Source of the DNA: Conus ventricosus
Taxonomy: Eukaryota; Mollusca; Gastropoda; Neogastropoda; Conidae
Reading direction: 5' to 3'
Length of the DNA: 64,000 nt
NCBI GenBank assembly: GCA_018398815.1
Contig: CM031616.1
Span: 68,989,143 to 69,053,142, forward strand
Below, in pieces: positions 1 through 11,945 of the stretch (position 1 is the stretch's first letter; each line of letters begins with the position of its first letter). The position numbers and the translations under genes were made by a program. The notes under the pieces were generated by a model. The model saw only the letters and a program-made list of their open reading frames with translations. It was not told the origin of the DNA and did no database searches.

Positions 1-99
1 GTGAGAGTATTTTTCCAATTTTGTGTGTGAAAATTCGACTTGAATGCTGTGAACTCTCAAAGTGAATGCCTCTTTCTTTGTCACTGAATAGATTGGATC

Positions 100-175
100 T
101 CCTCTCTTTCTCTCTCTCTCTGTATTTCTCTCTTTCTCTCTCTCTCTGTCTTTCTCTCTTTCTGATCTCTCTCTG

Positions 176-265
<90 letters not shown>

Positions 266-330
266 CTCTCCCTATCTCTGTACATCTCTCACGATGTACA
301 CACACGCACACACATACACGCACACGTATG

Positions 331-398
<68 letters not shown>
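100..398. repeat. CT-rich then CA microsatellites
   Basis: A (CT)n-rich tract fills about 100-262 and a pure (AC)n tract about 335-398. The open frames crossing them on both strands are pure dipeptide repeats and are not genes. The tract lies in the kinesin intron upstream of the first recognised exon. Confidence 0.95.
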
Positions 399-399
<1 letters not shown>

Positions 400-694
400 C
401 AGAGCAGTAGTTGTAATCTTCATAAATAAAGAATATACCTGTGTCTCTCTTTCTGTTTGGCTCTCATGGCATCCCACCCTTACCATTTCTTTGTAAACTT
501 ATCTTCATACTAATGCAATAGTTCATGGACTTTAACATGGCTGATGACCATATTCTGTAGATACTGTAACGTTATAGGCAAATGGCTTATTTGTATAGTA
601 TTTTTCTGTGTTTTTTGCTGTTGTTTTGTTTTGTATTGATTGGAGGGGTTTTTGTTTGTTTTATTTTGATGAAATTGTCTCCCTTGTGTGTCAG

Positions 695-841
695 GGCAAC
701 ATCCGTGTGTTCTGTCGCGTGCGACCGCTGCTGGGGGAGGAGCTGCTGGGCAGCGACGGCGTCATTCACCACATCAACTTCCCCGACCTGGACAACAAGG
801 TGCTGGAGCTGGACCGCCTGACAGAAATGTCCATGAACGAG
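695..841 (+). CDS. KIFC1: Kinesin-14 motor exon A (neck and first beta strand)
   Basis: A 147-nt exon of 49 codons, bounded by an acceptor ending tcag and a donor starting gtacac, phase 0 on both sides. It begins GNIRVFCRVRPLL, the hallmark start of the kinesin-14 motor core directly after the neck helix, and ends EMSMNE. This is the first recognisable exon, so the start codon, tail and coiled-coil stalk exons must lie before the window. KIFC1/HSET-type kinesins are minus-end-directed microtubule motors that bundle and focus spindle poles. Assignment to KIFC1 rather than KIFC2/3 rests mainly on the last exon (VNQCNIGTA). The small open frame around it on the plus strand is just this exon read into intron. 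Confidence 0.9.
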
Positions 842-1738
842 GTACACGCACACTCTGCGGCCTTCATCGCAAGGCAGCCAGCCTCTCTCAGTGTTCAGTT
901 GGTTTGACGTCTCTCTGGCCCCAAGCAGGGAGATGATGACTGATATCTAACCATTCTGTATTGTTGAGCTTTCTGTCTTGTTGTTAGCACAGTAGCTACT
1001 TTGCACACTCCTCGAACAAGATCACTGTTGTGGATGTCTGAAGTTTATGAGTGTGCAGCACCAGCTGCCTTTAGTTCAAGTTATAGCAGTAAGTTGTAAG
1101 TTCTGTTTAGCAAATAGCTCTCAAGTAAAGTCGTTTGAAACTTGCATGATTTCTCGGTGACGGCTAAAATTTTCTCACTTTTGTTCGTTTCAGTCAAAGT
1201 ATTTGTATTGACTTGATGTTTCATCACTATTGTTATTATGCGAGTTTAATTTAAATCAAAATTACTACCAAGAATTGTTGGGGAAAAAAAAAATGGATCC
1301 AGTATACCTGATAAGTTTTGGACTTGATTTGGTGAAGTTTTGAACAATGTTTGCAAAACCAAGTTCAACATTCATTTGAACAGCACTTGTCTGATGCGTT
1401 GTTTTTAATGTTATTTGACTGATAAACCGCCTGTTCTATGTTGTTTCTTGATTCACAGTGATCTTGAGGGAAAAAAAGGAATAGGTACTGTAAGTGTTGA
1501 TCTTGTTCTGCATGGGCAAATGGTTATTGTTGCTACATAAAATTGTTTATAAAAGGAAGTCTGTTTCCTAGATTGTCTTTTGTGACTGGCATACTAGATG
1601 TTTTGGCGTTGATGCAGAGAGTGTGTTTCACAAACCAAATCTGGCTTCATTTATAAACAGAACAGGAGCTGCTCAGTTCCCAAACTGCCAGAGTTTTGAG
1701 ACAATAGAAATGATTACTTTGTTAATCACAATAATGCA
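842..1738. other. KIFC1: Kinesin intron, unique part
   Basis: AT-rich intronic sequence between exon A and the 59-bp minisatellite. No coding similarity, RNA gene or mobile element is seen in it. Confidence 0.7.
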
Positions 1739-3268
1739 TGCACTTTGAGTGTTGCAGTGATTATCTTTAGCATGATCAGCTTTAGCCAAAATCATAATTC
1801 TTGTCATTCATGCACTTTGAGTGTTGCAGTGATTATCTTTACCATGATCAGCCTTGGCACTGTGTGCAGAGTACTTTGAGTGTTGCAGTGATGATCTTTA
1901 CCATGATCAGCCTTGGCACTGCAGAGTACTTTGAGTGTTTCAGTGATGATCTTTACCGTGATCAGCCTTGGCACTGTGTGCAGAGTACTTTCAGTGTTTC
2001 AGTGATGATCTTTACCATGATCAGCCTTGGCACTGTGCAGAGTACTTTGAGTGTTGCAGTGATGATCTTTACCATGATCAGCCTTGGCACTGTGTGCAGA
2101 GTACTTTGAGTGTTGCAGTGATGATCTTTACCATGATCAGCCTTGGCACTGTGCAGAGTACTTTGAGTGTTTCAGTGATGACCTTTACCATGATCAGCCT
2201 TGGCACTGTGTGCAGAGTACTTAGAGTGTTTCAGTGATGATCTTTACCATGATCAGCCTTGGCACTGTGTGCAGAGTACTTAGAGTGTTTCAGTGATGAT
2301 CTTTACCATGATCAGCCTTGGCACTGTGTCAGAATACTTAGAGTGTTTCAGTGATGATCTTTACCATGATCAGCCTTGGCACTGTGTGCAGAATACTTAG
2401 AGTGTTTCAGTGATGATCTTTACCATGATCAGCCTTGGCACTGTGTGCAGAGTACTTTGAGTGTTGTAGTGATGATCTTTACCATGATCAGCCTTGGCAC
2501 TGTGCAGAGTACTTTGAGTGTTTCAGTGATGATCTTTACCATGATCAGCCTTGGCACTGTGTGCAGAGTACTTTGAGTGTTTCAGTGATGATCTTTACCA
2601 TGATCAGCCTTGGCACTGTGTGCAGAATACTTAGAGTGTTACAGTGATGATCTTTACCATGATCAGCCTTGGCACTGTGTGCAGAGTACTTTGAGTGTTG
2701 CAGTGATGATCTTTACCATGATCAGCTTTGGCACTGTGCAGAGTACTTAGAGTGTTACAGTGATGATCTTTACCATGATCAGCCTTGGCACTGTGTGCAG
2801 AGTACTTAGAGTGTTGTAGTGATGATCTTTACCATGATCAGCCTTGGCACTGTGCAGAGTACTTTGAGTGTTGCAGTGATGATCTTTACCATGATCAGCC
2901 TTGGCACTGTGTGCAGAATACTTAGAGTGTTTCAGTGATGATCTTTACCATGATCAGCCTTGGCACTGTGTGCAGAGTACTTTGAGTGTTGTAGTGATGA
3001 TCTTTACCATGATCAGCCTTGGCACTGTGTGCAGAGTGCTTTGGGTGTTACAGTGATGATCTTTACCATGATCAGCCTTGGCACTGTGTGCAGAATACTT
3101 TGAGTGTTGCAGTGATGATCTTTACCATGATCAGCCTTGGAACTGTACAGAGTACTTAGAGTGTTTCAGTGATGATCTTTACCATGATCAGCCTTGGCAC
3201 TGTGTGCAGAGTACTTTGAGTGTTTCAGTGATGATCTTTACCATGATCAGCCTTGGCACTGTGTGCAG
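1739..3268 (+). repeat. 59-bp minisatellite ending at a 3' splice site
   Basis: About 26 head-to-tail copies of a 59-bp unit (57-bp variants where gtgtgcag is shortened to gtgcag). The consensus runs from agtactttgagtg through ctttaccatgatcagcc to ggcactgtgtgcag. The first unit is diverged and spaced more widely. The last copy runs directly into the exon at 3269, and its gtgtgcag is the splice acceptor. Almost every copy therefore carries the same acceptor followed by AGTAC, the first five bases of the true exon. The long open frames here are repeat translations, not proteins. Confidence 0.95.
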
Positions 3269-3385
3269 AGTACGCTGTACAACAACAGGCGGGGCAACAA
3301 CAAGTACGAGTTCAGCTTTGACCGCGTCTTTCAACCAGAAAACTCTCAGGAGGAGGTGTTTGAAGAAATTTCACAACTTGTACAG
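3269..3385 (+). CDS. KIFC1: Kinesin-14 motor exon B
   Basis: A 117-nt exon of 39 codons, phase 0 at both ends. The acceptor is the last minisatellite copy and the donor is gtcagt. It reads STLYNNRR, then YEFSFDRVFQPENSQEEVFEEISQLVQ. The segment FxFDRVFxPxxSQxxVFEEISQLVQ is the conserved kinesin-14 strand and helix before the P-loop. It joins in frame to exon A before it and to SVLDGYNVCIFAYGQTG in the next exon. Reading upstream through the minisatellite stays open for some distance, so the exon start is fixed by splice consensus and by frame with exon A, not by a stop. Confidence 0.92.
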
Positions 3386-3911
3386 GTCAGTGTGTTTGTT
3401 AAGAGTTCCAAGCTGAATACTGTGGGTAGTCACTTGGTATGTACAGCCTCAGAAGCAATTGCCAGGTCGTTGAGTGCAGTTCGTAGAAGAGAAGGTTGAT
3501 TTACGTTCTTTTTTTTTTCATATATTTTATTGTTTTAATAATCTCATTATTTTGGTCGCCACGCTTGGCTTTCAAAGTCTTTGGGGGATCCTACCATGTT
3601 CTGGGAAAATTGAGATTGTTGTTGTAGGTAGTTAAAGGCAGTCTTCACTCTCACTGAATCCCTTATTAATTTAACAAAGGCCTCAGGGTTTAATTGTATC
3701 AAAGACTGAAGAAGCTTACAGCCAAGAACAGGTTAGGAAAGATGTGCAGTGTTTATCGATGATCATGTCTAACCAGAGTTTTCTGCTTTTGGCACTGAAC
3801 AATCAGCTGCTGCTGCTGCATGATAGCAAGGTGATTATCTGCTCCTGCTCTCAAGAAAACATGTATGTATGTCAAACCCCCGCCAAACATTTCTGCTGCT
3901 TTTTCTTGCAG
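3386..3911. other. KIFC1: Kinesin intron
   Basis: An intron of 526 bp with donor gtcagt and acceptor ttcttgcag. Nothing else is recognised in it. Confidence 0.8.
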
Positions 3912-4083
3912 AGTGTACTGGATGGTTACAACGTATGCATCTTCGCCTACGGGCAAACGGGCTGGGCAAAACGTACACGATGGAGGGGGGTCTGCCTGGC
4001 GATGAGGATACCAAGGGCATGATTCCCCGTGCCGTCAGCCAGATCTTCAGCACAGCTCTGGGCTGCAGGACAAGGGGTGGCAG
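3912..4083 (+). CDS. KIFC1: Kinesin-14 P-loop exon with two single-base losses
   Basis: The exon runs from acceptor ttcttgcag to donor gtaggg. It begins SVLDGYNVCIFAYGQTG in frame with exon B. The reading frame then breaks inside the ATP-binding P-loop: after GQTG one base is missing, and KTYTMEGGLPGDEDTKGMIPRAVSQIFSTA continues in the next frame. The last codons read as the expected GLQDKGWQ type only in the third frame, so a second base is missing near 4055-4065. The exon is 172 nt where 174 (58 codons) would keep the phase-0 pattern of its neighbours. The other exons of the gene are intact, so consensus error is more likely than a pseudogene, but a true allele lesion would abolish ATPase activity. 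Confidence 0.85.
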
Positions 4084-4273
4084 GTAGGGTGGTCAGTTCT
4101 CTGGCATGTCAGCTGTCGGCCTTTCATCAGAGTTCACTGGTTTCGTTCTGTAAAATTCTCAACAGTACAGCTGTAGGTTTTTGTGTATGTTTTTTTCTTT
4201 AACTCCCCATTTTTCCAAGCAGACTTAAAGTGTAACTCACCCCCTATATAGTGATTTTAGGATACTGTACGTT

Positions 4274-4579
4274 ATGTCGGGTAAATCACTATTGACAGAC
4301 ACGCTTGCCTATCCGGCCCACGACAGAGCGCAATTCCTCGTTGAACATTCACTTTTATCTGCGTTGACGGAAATTGCCGACAACATGCCGAAGTTTACCG
4401 GAAAACCTGTGACGTTGAATTGGCACAATTTAGAACATGGCGAGACACGATACAAATCGGTATGTACGATTTCAAACCTTGCCAGTTTAAACCCGCCAGC
4501 CCCCGAACAGAAGGCGGACGACGAACGAGTAGAAGTGGAGGCACCAACACAAAAATCGTGTTGGAACACAGACTGGTGA
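4274..4579 (+). CDS. Unrecognised intronic open frame
   Basis: A 101-codon open frame starting ATGTCGGGTAAATCACT inside the kinesin intron. It is compositionally unlike the surrounding AT-rich intron: codon-like, with acidic and hydrophobic residues such as AQFLVEHSLLSALTEIADNMPKF split over its length. A donor-like gtatgt follows TACAAATCG at about 4460. No family is recognised. It may be a captured exon, a mobile-element fragment or chance. It is on the same strand as the kinesin but is not part of the motor sequence. Confidence 0.2.
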   Translation: MSGKSLLTDTLAYPAHDRAQFLVEHSLLSALTEIADNMPKFTGKPVTLNWHNLEHGETRYKSVCTISNLASLNPPAPEQKADDERVEVEAPTQKSCWNTDW

Positions 4580-4814
4580 GTATTTTGTTGTCCACGAATG
4601 ATCTGCAGTTAGCACCGTTGCCCCGTGAGTGACCGACTTGGCTTCAAGCTCATCGTGTGTTGAATCACTGTACTTTTTGGTGTTGATTTGTTTGAAGGAT
4701 TTAGAATTTTGAGAAGTCGAATGAAACAGTTTTTGCCACATTTTTTCCGGGTTTTACTAAAGGGAAAAGGTTGTTTATTATTGTGGGGGTGGGGATGGAG
4801 AAGAAGAAAAAGGG

Positions 4815-4853
4815 GGGGGGGGGGGGGCGTGTCAGTGCGTGTGTGATGACGCA

Positions 4854-4887
<34 letters not shown>
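4815..4887. repeat. G-run and GT microsatellite
   Basis: A poly-G tract at about 4812-4827 is followed by (GT)n at about 4858-4887, in intron. Confidence 0.85.
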
Positions 4888-4888
<1 letters not shown>

Positions 4889-5097
4889 CTGGGGCCCCAA
4901 ACGAAATGTTCAGTATAAAATCACACTTATTGTATGGCTTATGCTGGTTGTGGATCAGCACATATTCCTGAGTCTTCATTTAGAACCAGCCTCCCCACAC
5001 AATCCATCTGCTAATAACAATAAAAGAAGGTATTATTTTGCTTAGTGATATTTAGAGCGTGTTTAAAGTTCATGACCATCAAAAATAGGATGGGTTT

Positions 5098-5106
5098 TGT
5101 TGGTGG

Positions 5107-5137
<31 letters not shown>

Positions 5138-5200
5138 GTGTGGTGTGTGTGTGTGTGTGTGTGATGTGCCCGTACGTGTGTGTGGGTGTGTGTGCATTAC
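5098..5200. repeat. GT microsatellite
   Basis: Interrupted (GT)n tract within the kinesin intron. Nothing coding is seen from 5041 to about 6960. Confidence 0.85.
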
Positions 5201-8200
5201 ATGAAAAAAGAAGACAGTGATTTAAACCGTCACTGAAACAATCATCAAATAAGCCCAAGGCATACAGGTTGAGCTGGAAATTTATTACCAGCTACTTTAT
5301 TCTTAAAATGTAAAGTTATAAATGAAATCATGAAAGGGGGTTTTATTCATTCATGATAACTAGTGCATATTGTTTAAATGAAAAAAACAGTACATGTGTT
5401 CAATGCCAGATTTTATTTGCTTCCTTGCAAAATTTTTTTCATGCCCTATTTTTTGAAAGTATGGTTACACTTAGTAACAGCATACATTTTTTACTCAAGT
5501 ACAAAAAGTGAAAAAAAATATCCCCTTGGGTATGTATTACAAAGTGAAAGTGTTACACGAGTCACAATTAAATGAATATTTCTAAAAAATTTTGTCTGAG
5601 AGTGTGCAACAGGGAGAGTTGAGAGACCAGACAGTTAGATGGAGAAAGGGAAATAAAAAACAAGGACAAAGGAGGGAGAACCAGGGAACTGCACAGCTAG
5701 AAAGAAGGGAATTATTACTCATTTAAAAACAACAACAAAAAAAAAAAAAAACAATTACAAAGAAAGAAAAAAGACTTCATGAAGTACAAACCAAAGTGTA
5801 GGGAAGGGTCCTCATGATCTCTGTATCTTATGACTTGTGTGAATCAATTCAATTTACTACCATGGCCATTTTATATCAAAAGCAGAAAGCAGCTACAGGC
5901 AATGGTAATGATATCAATACTAAGTAACAAACGCAGAACGAGGAATAACAGTTGGAGGGGAACAAAGGAAAATGAAAGGAAAAAATATTAGAAAATATCA
6001 ATGCAAAACACCCACCAAAAAGTGACATTAATAGCAATTCCAAGTTTGTTTGTTTTTGTTTTTTTTCGGGTTTGTACATGTGGAAACTGTGTTGCAGTGA
6101 ACACCAACCATGAAAGCCACTGCTGCACAGAGTCTGAGAAGATATGGCAGAAAGTTTTACGATACGGGTATGATGAATAGTTACACCATTAACTTTTTTT
6201 TTTTAAAAAAAAAACAGATAGATTGTCTTTTTGGTTTCTTTGAGGTCATGATCTGCCTTTGTTATTTTGTATACTTCTTTTCAAGTTAAATGCACATATA
6301 ATGCACACACATTCAGACATGAACAAGAGAAATGGTTGAATTTGTACATACCTGTATGGAATACCCCTTTAAGTTTATTAAAAAATTTGTTTTTTGGATT
6401 TGTGATTACTTGCCGAGTTTACTCTGCAGTCCCATAGAAATCATCCAAACACCTGACAATACAAGATACTAGAAAGATTATATGTTTTTGTTGTCAGTAT
6501 TTTGAAGATTCTGTAAAGTTACTCGGTTTTTTTTTTGGGTTTGTCTAAATTGTCATAGTTAGAGTTCAGATCACAAAGTGTTAATAATAAGATGTCCAAA
6601 TTATTCTGCCTTAGATCAAGGTGACATTATTGAGTTTATTTTGAGTAGGAACCTTTGAAATTTTGAGAAGTAATTTGTATGACTGATTATCCCTGGTAGT
6701 GGTACAAGCAAAAGGTGGTGATTTCAGTTGAGTTAGTTGGTATGGGTGCATATGGGTGGTTAATCGTTGTATTAAACACAATAATCGGTTTTACCTAAAT
6801 TTTTGAAACATGTTTTAGTGACTGATACGGGTAACAAGGAACCCAGTTCCAATATGGGCTATATTGTTGGTCAGAGGCAAAAGTTTCCAAAATGGCCGTC
6901 GCGCAGAAAATGATATCACATGCTCTTGTTCACTCTGCATACAAATGCCCTAAATAAATAGCTGTGACAATTTCAGCATGTGCCCAAAGGGACTGTGATT
7001 CATTCTGTGCAGGTCTTGCAAGTGGAAAAAGGTGGAGGTCAGCCAGCTGGTGTATCATGCTGTTCCTGGTTTCCAGGGCTGTCTGCCTTTACCTGATGTG
7101 TTGGAAGCCTATCAAACAGTACAAACAGGAGCATGGGCAGAAAGAGGGTCTACAAAGGTAAGTTGCCCCATTTGCTTGATGTGCCGTGGAAATTTACGAG
7201 TGAAGGAGCGTTAAGGGAAAATGGGGGACTAGGAGTAATAAATGCACATCCAGCTATGACAGGGGATGAAGTGGGAAGGGCTAGGATGGCACACGATATC
7301 AAAAAGGATGTACTCTAGTAAAGGGGGCCCCTTATCACAGGTTTCATGGTTAGATTTTAAATATCTCCTTAGTCAGCTTCTTGTTTGGGCCCTTTTGATT
7401 ACCAAGATAATGGGGAAAAAATTGAGAACAATGATATCGAAACTAAATCCTTGAGTCTAATATTTTGATTGTGTGTGTGTTTTGTTTTTAATTTTGAAAG
7501 TGTCTTGTTTTAAAGCCCGTGAGTCCATTCTATTCAGTAATTTATTATTGGCTTGTTTCTCTTGTGTTTAGGTGCCGCTTCTACTTTTAGGGAAATTTGA
7601 TAAGGCATCTTTGCAGGACTTACTCAGTTTGCTTCCAATATTATCTCCTACAACATCTTTTTGCTCTTCTCAGATACTCAGAAGTAAAAAGCTGCGTTTT
7701 GATATGACGGAAATATCCTTTGTTTTCCCCTTTCTTTTCTTTGCCATTGTGTACTCTAAAGGTTAGGTTACATGTACGGTAGTTATTCTCTTGGTCAATC
7801 AGCAAGAAAACTGTTTAGAGCTTAAGGTGAACTTTAAATGGACCTAATATGTTTCTTGCAAATTTTTTCCCCTTTATGGACCAAATGCAACTTTCTCCAA
7901 CAGGGAAATTCGGGTTTCATTGTACGGCAGCTTGTGAGGTGGTGCTTGGAATTCTGGGCCGAACATCCATGTTCCCTTCCTTCTTGTGGGGTTTACAAGA
8001 TCCCTGAACATTTTTCAGTCAGAAAAATCGTGGATTCCAGTGGCTGAATTTGGACTTGAACCCCCATGTGTACGTGTGTGTGTGTGTGTGTGTGTTGTGT
8101 ACTATTTTATTTGTAATTTTATAGGATTGTATTGACTTCTTCCCTAGTGTAGCAATGTACTTCCTGCTTTCTTTGTGTGTGTGGTGTGTTTCTTTTCTTT

Positions 8201-9779
8201 TTTTCTTTTTTTTTTCTTGTTTCGTCTCTTTGACCCAGTTGCTACTCTGAACCTTGAAGTTGCTCACTCCCTGAAAGACTGTTTTGGGGGGTTTTCTGTC
8301 TGTAAAAGTTTGAAAAACATTGTCAACAGTGAAAGGTTTTCTCCCCGCTCCCCTGTCCCCTTTTCACCCTTTGTCCTCTTTAAGAACTTTTGATAAAAAA
8401 ATAATTGGGTATTGGAATAAAAAAAAATAGAACCTAGTGTTCCCCTCCATATGTTTGCATCTTGGTGCTGTGATTCAGTTGAATGTCCTGATAAATTTTG
8501 TTTTCCAAATTCTCTTGCCTATATGTCAGCCTTGCATGCATGCGACTCGCACCTTTTTAGTGATTTTTCTTAAAGGTTGACTCTGTTGTGAGAAATTTGG
8601 GATTTTTCCCTCAGTTTCTTTCTCTTTGTGTGTGTGTTTGTAAAATTAAAAAAATGTTCAGTACTACGGGCTTAAGGACTTCATTGTATTACTATTAGGC
8701 CAGAGTAACTGGCAAGTAAATGTTTTACAACCAGAATCCAACTTTGAGCCAGGTTCATTCGGATATGAATCCTTATACGTTCTTTCCATGTAAGTAGCCA
8801 TTGCCTCGTGTTTGCTTGGTTGGGCATATTGTGCGTCAGGGGGTCTGGTTTTTCTCTGAACTTTCCTGAAGGGAACTCCCCCCTCGTGCAGATTGGGCTC
8901 TTCATACATTGAAAGAGTGGTGAAAGCAGCTTGGACACCTAACTGTAACGGTGTAAAAACAGAAGGTTCCGTACGGTCTTTCAGGTGTTTTAAAATGCTG
9001 TGAAATTGGGTTTTTTTTTAAAGGCTTTTTAAAGTACTTTAATCGCAGGCAGTCTTTGAAAAGTCAAAGGTCCTTTTAAATTGTTGCGGTTAGTTTAAAT
9101 CCTTTTAAATTGACCCAAAAAGGCTAAACAAAAAACAACAAAAAAACAGCTTAAAAGAAAACCCCCGAATTTAAAATTCCGTTGTCTTCGTTGATTTTGT
9201 AGTACCAAAAGGAATATCATCAGTCAAAAACCAGCCCACTTTTCCCGGGAAATGGGCAGTTTTTCCGTACGCGAGTTTTTAACGCGAGACTTAACATGCC
9301 CATCTTTTTCCGGCCCCAAAATTTTTTTAATTGGCCAAGAAAGAAACCAAAAAAAAGGGCTGGGAAGTGCCCTTTTTCAAGATCGGGGGGTTGCTTGGAC
9401 AGCAAAACCAAAGACTGGGGGGCAAAGTTATTGACAAACAAACATTTTGGCTCGTTGGCTTTTTTGTGAAAAACCCTAAAAAAAAAGTAAAAGGGGGAAT
9501 CCGTCTTGAAGCAACATGCCAAGCCTGAACTGCACAAAAGAGCAGAGAAACCCCCCGGGCAGAAAACCAAAGCACTGTGAAACCGATTTTTTAAACCAGC
9601 AGAAAGGGGAAAACCGCAGTGAAACTTGTAAATCGCCACCCTTCCCTTTTCCCCCCTTTGGCCTTAAACGCCCTGCCAACGGATACCAGCACCCAGTTAT
9701 TGCGCTTCTTTTTCCCCCCATTCCCCACCCGTGCGGGCCCCTCTTCCCCCCCTTCCCCCAACCCCATTTGCGGTTTTCT

Positions 9780-9985
9780 CTTTCCCCAAATTCCCCCACC
9801 CAGTGCTGCTTCTCCTTTCACCCATTCCCCACCCAGTCTGCTTCCTTCACCCATTCCCCCCCCAAATGCGTTTCCCCTTCACCCAAATTCCCCCACCCCA
9901 GTGCTGCTTCTCTTCACCCATTCCCCCCCCCATGCTGCTTCCCCCTTCACCCATTCCCCCACCCCTCCCCATCACTCCAAACTAA
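9780..9985. repeat. C-rich tandem repeat
   Basis: About six degenerate copies of a roughly 30-35 bp unit built on ttcacccattcccc(cac)ccagtgctgctt. Copy length varies through homopolymer changes, consistent with poor consensus. Confidence 0.7.
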
Positions 9986-10506
9986 AAACTCTGGCCCTTT
10001 TCCCTTTCTGCTTGCCCCATTCATGCACTCAGTTGTTTTTGGTGAGCCTTCCCTCCTTTTTTCCCCCCCCCTCTACCCATTTTTTTGTGATTTAAAATAA
10101 AAAAGTACTGGGGAATCCCCCAGCTGTAGTTTATTTTCTTGGGGCCCACTTACTGACATACCCTGGTACCCAAGACTGTTGTGCAAGACTTGTGCAATTG
10201 AAAGTCCGGTTTTGGGGTTTTTACCCTCATTTAGGAAAAAAAGGTAGGTTTATTGTTTTTCTCCTTTAAAAACTTTTTTTTTTTTTTAAATTTTGTCCTT
10301 TAAAAAAAAAAATTATGGCCCTTTTAAAGGGTCCTTTTAAGGTCCTTTTTTTTGCAGTAAAGTCAAACAGGGGGAACCCAAAGGACAGTTTTTTTTAGAA
10401 AAGAAAGTATACTTTTTTTAATTGGACTGTTTTTGTGATTATCCAGACAAAGAAAAAAGGGGAACAATGTATATCAGCATCCTCTACCTCTACACATTTT
10501 CCTCTC

Positions 10507-10527
10507 CCCCCCCCCCTCCCCCCCCCC

Positions 10528-10558
<31 letters not shown>

Positions 10559-10563
10559 ACACA
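10507..10563. repeat. Poly-C then CA microsatellite
   Basis: A long C run at about 10507-10544 is followed by (CA)n, in the low-quality stretch. Confidence 0.85.
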
Positions 10564-11464
10564 AAACACTCCCCCTCCAACACCACCCACCCCAAAGATG
10601 AAAACAGAAACTCGCACTTGAAAAAAACCCTGAAAACTAATTGTAGGCCTTTTTGAAAATTTTTTTAAAACCTTTTGCCAAAAACATAGTCATAATGCTT
10701 GCGATTTGGATGGAAAAGAAAAAATAATGATAATAAACTGTGTTTTCTTAAAAAAGCAAACCATCAAAAACAAAAATAACAAAAAAGAAAATTTAAATTG
10801 AAAAAATTTGAGATAAACATTTGAAAAGTGAGTAATTGCCACATAAATAGCATATCAAATAAAAGCCTACTTGAAACTTGAAAAATAATTGGGAAGGGGT
10901 TTTTGGCAACCTTCAACTCCCGTTTCTTATCAAACCTCAACACACCCCAAAATTTTCCAAAAATGTTTTTTTTACCAAACAGGGGAACACAAAAAAAACT
11001 GAAAGCCCCCACATCAGAAATTATTTTATACTCACCACGGGTTTGGATCAGACTTCAGCCTGCGTTTTCTGAAATTCCCCCTTTTTCCCCCTTTTGGGGG
11101 GAAAGTAGATGGCCATTTTCACACGCCACCTCCTCCTGAAGATACCCCTCTCCCCCAATTTTAAATTGAATGCAGGGCAGCCGGGAACAGCCTCCCAAAA
11201 ATGTCAACATCTTTTTAACCTTTCATAAATTTATATATGAAAATTGTGTGAAACCCCTTCATAAATTCATATAAAAATTTGTTTAACCCCCCATTTTCCT
11301 TAAATGCCACGTGCATGCAAAAAACCCCCCCCCCAAAAAAAAAAAAGGGCCCCTTTCCCGCCAGTGCTATAGAACTGCATCCACTCAAACCCCTTTGCCA
11401 CCCCCCCCTTTTCCCGCCCCCCTTTTGCCTCCCCAGCTTGCCGCAAGTTTCCCTTCCATGCTGT

Positions 11465-11945
11465 TCATCTCAAATCCACACAGACCACGGGCCTATTTCT
11501 TTTTTTGGGGTGCATTTCACCATAACCCCACGGGTGATCCACACAGACCACGGGCCTTTTTGTCTTCTTTTTGTCATACCACATGTAAACGGGTGGCCAC
11601 ACAACCACAGGCCGTTGTCTTCTGTTTGCCCGGGTCACCCATGTACACGGGTGACCCACACAGCCCCACAGACCTGTTGTCTTTCTGTTGCCCAGTCACC
11701 CCACATTACACTGGTGCCCCCACACAGACCACGGGCCTGTTGTCTTCTGTTGTGTAGTCACCACATGTACACTGGTGACCCCACACAGACCAAAAGGCCT
11801 GTTTGCCCTTGGGTTTTTGTTTTCAGTCCCCTCAAACACACGGTAAACCCACAGACCAAAAACCCCCTGTTGTCAGTCACCAATGTACACTGGTGAATCC
11901 ACACGGGCCTGTTGTCTTGTTTGTGTCAGTCCCCTCATACCCCCG
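11465..11945. repeat. About 62-bp minisatellite in the low-quality stretch
   Basis: Seven or eight degenerate copies of a unit containing cacacagaccacgggcctg, ttgtcttctgtt and caccatgtacactggtga. Copies start near 11475, 11538, 11598, 11660, 11722, 11782, 11850 and 11898. The underlying repeat is clear although its copies differ by homopolymer length. Confidence 0.75.

Noticed and set aside
66..486. Open frames rich in Leu-Ser, Thr-His, Arg-Glu or Cys-Val over the first 500 bases
   Set aside because: They are translations of CT and CA microsatellites on both strands.
1801..3270. Several open frames of 65-110 codons with SVMIFTMISLGT-type repeats
   Set aside because: They follow the 59-bp minisatellite. 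The frame changes with 57- and 59-bp units and no start or domain supports a separate protein.
7010..7320. Exon-like segment (acceptor ctgtgcag, donor gtaagt, frame with VEVSQLVYHAVPGFQG)
   Set aside because: It does not match the missing kinesin motor segment or any family I recognise, and other frames are open too. Left unannotated.
9516..10100. A 194-codon open frame rich in Pro and Phe
   Set aside because: It lies over a C-rich tandem repeat in poor consensus. Its length reflects lack of stop codons in C/T-rich sequence.
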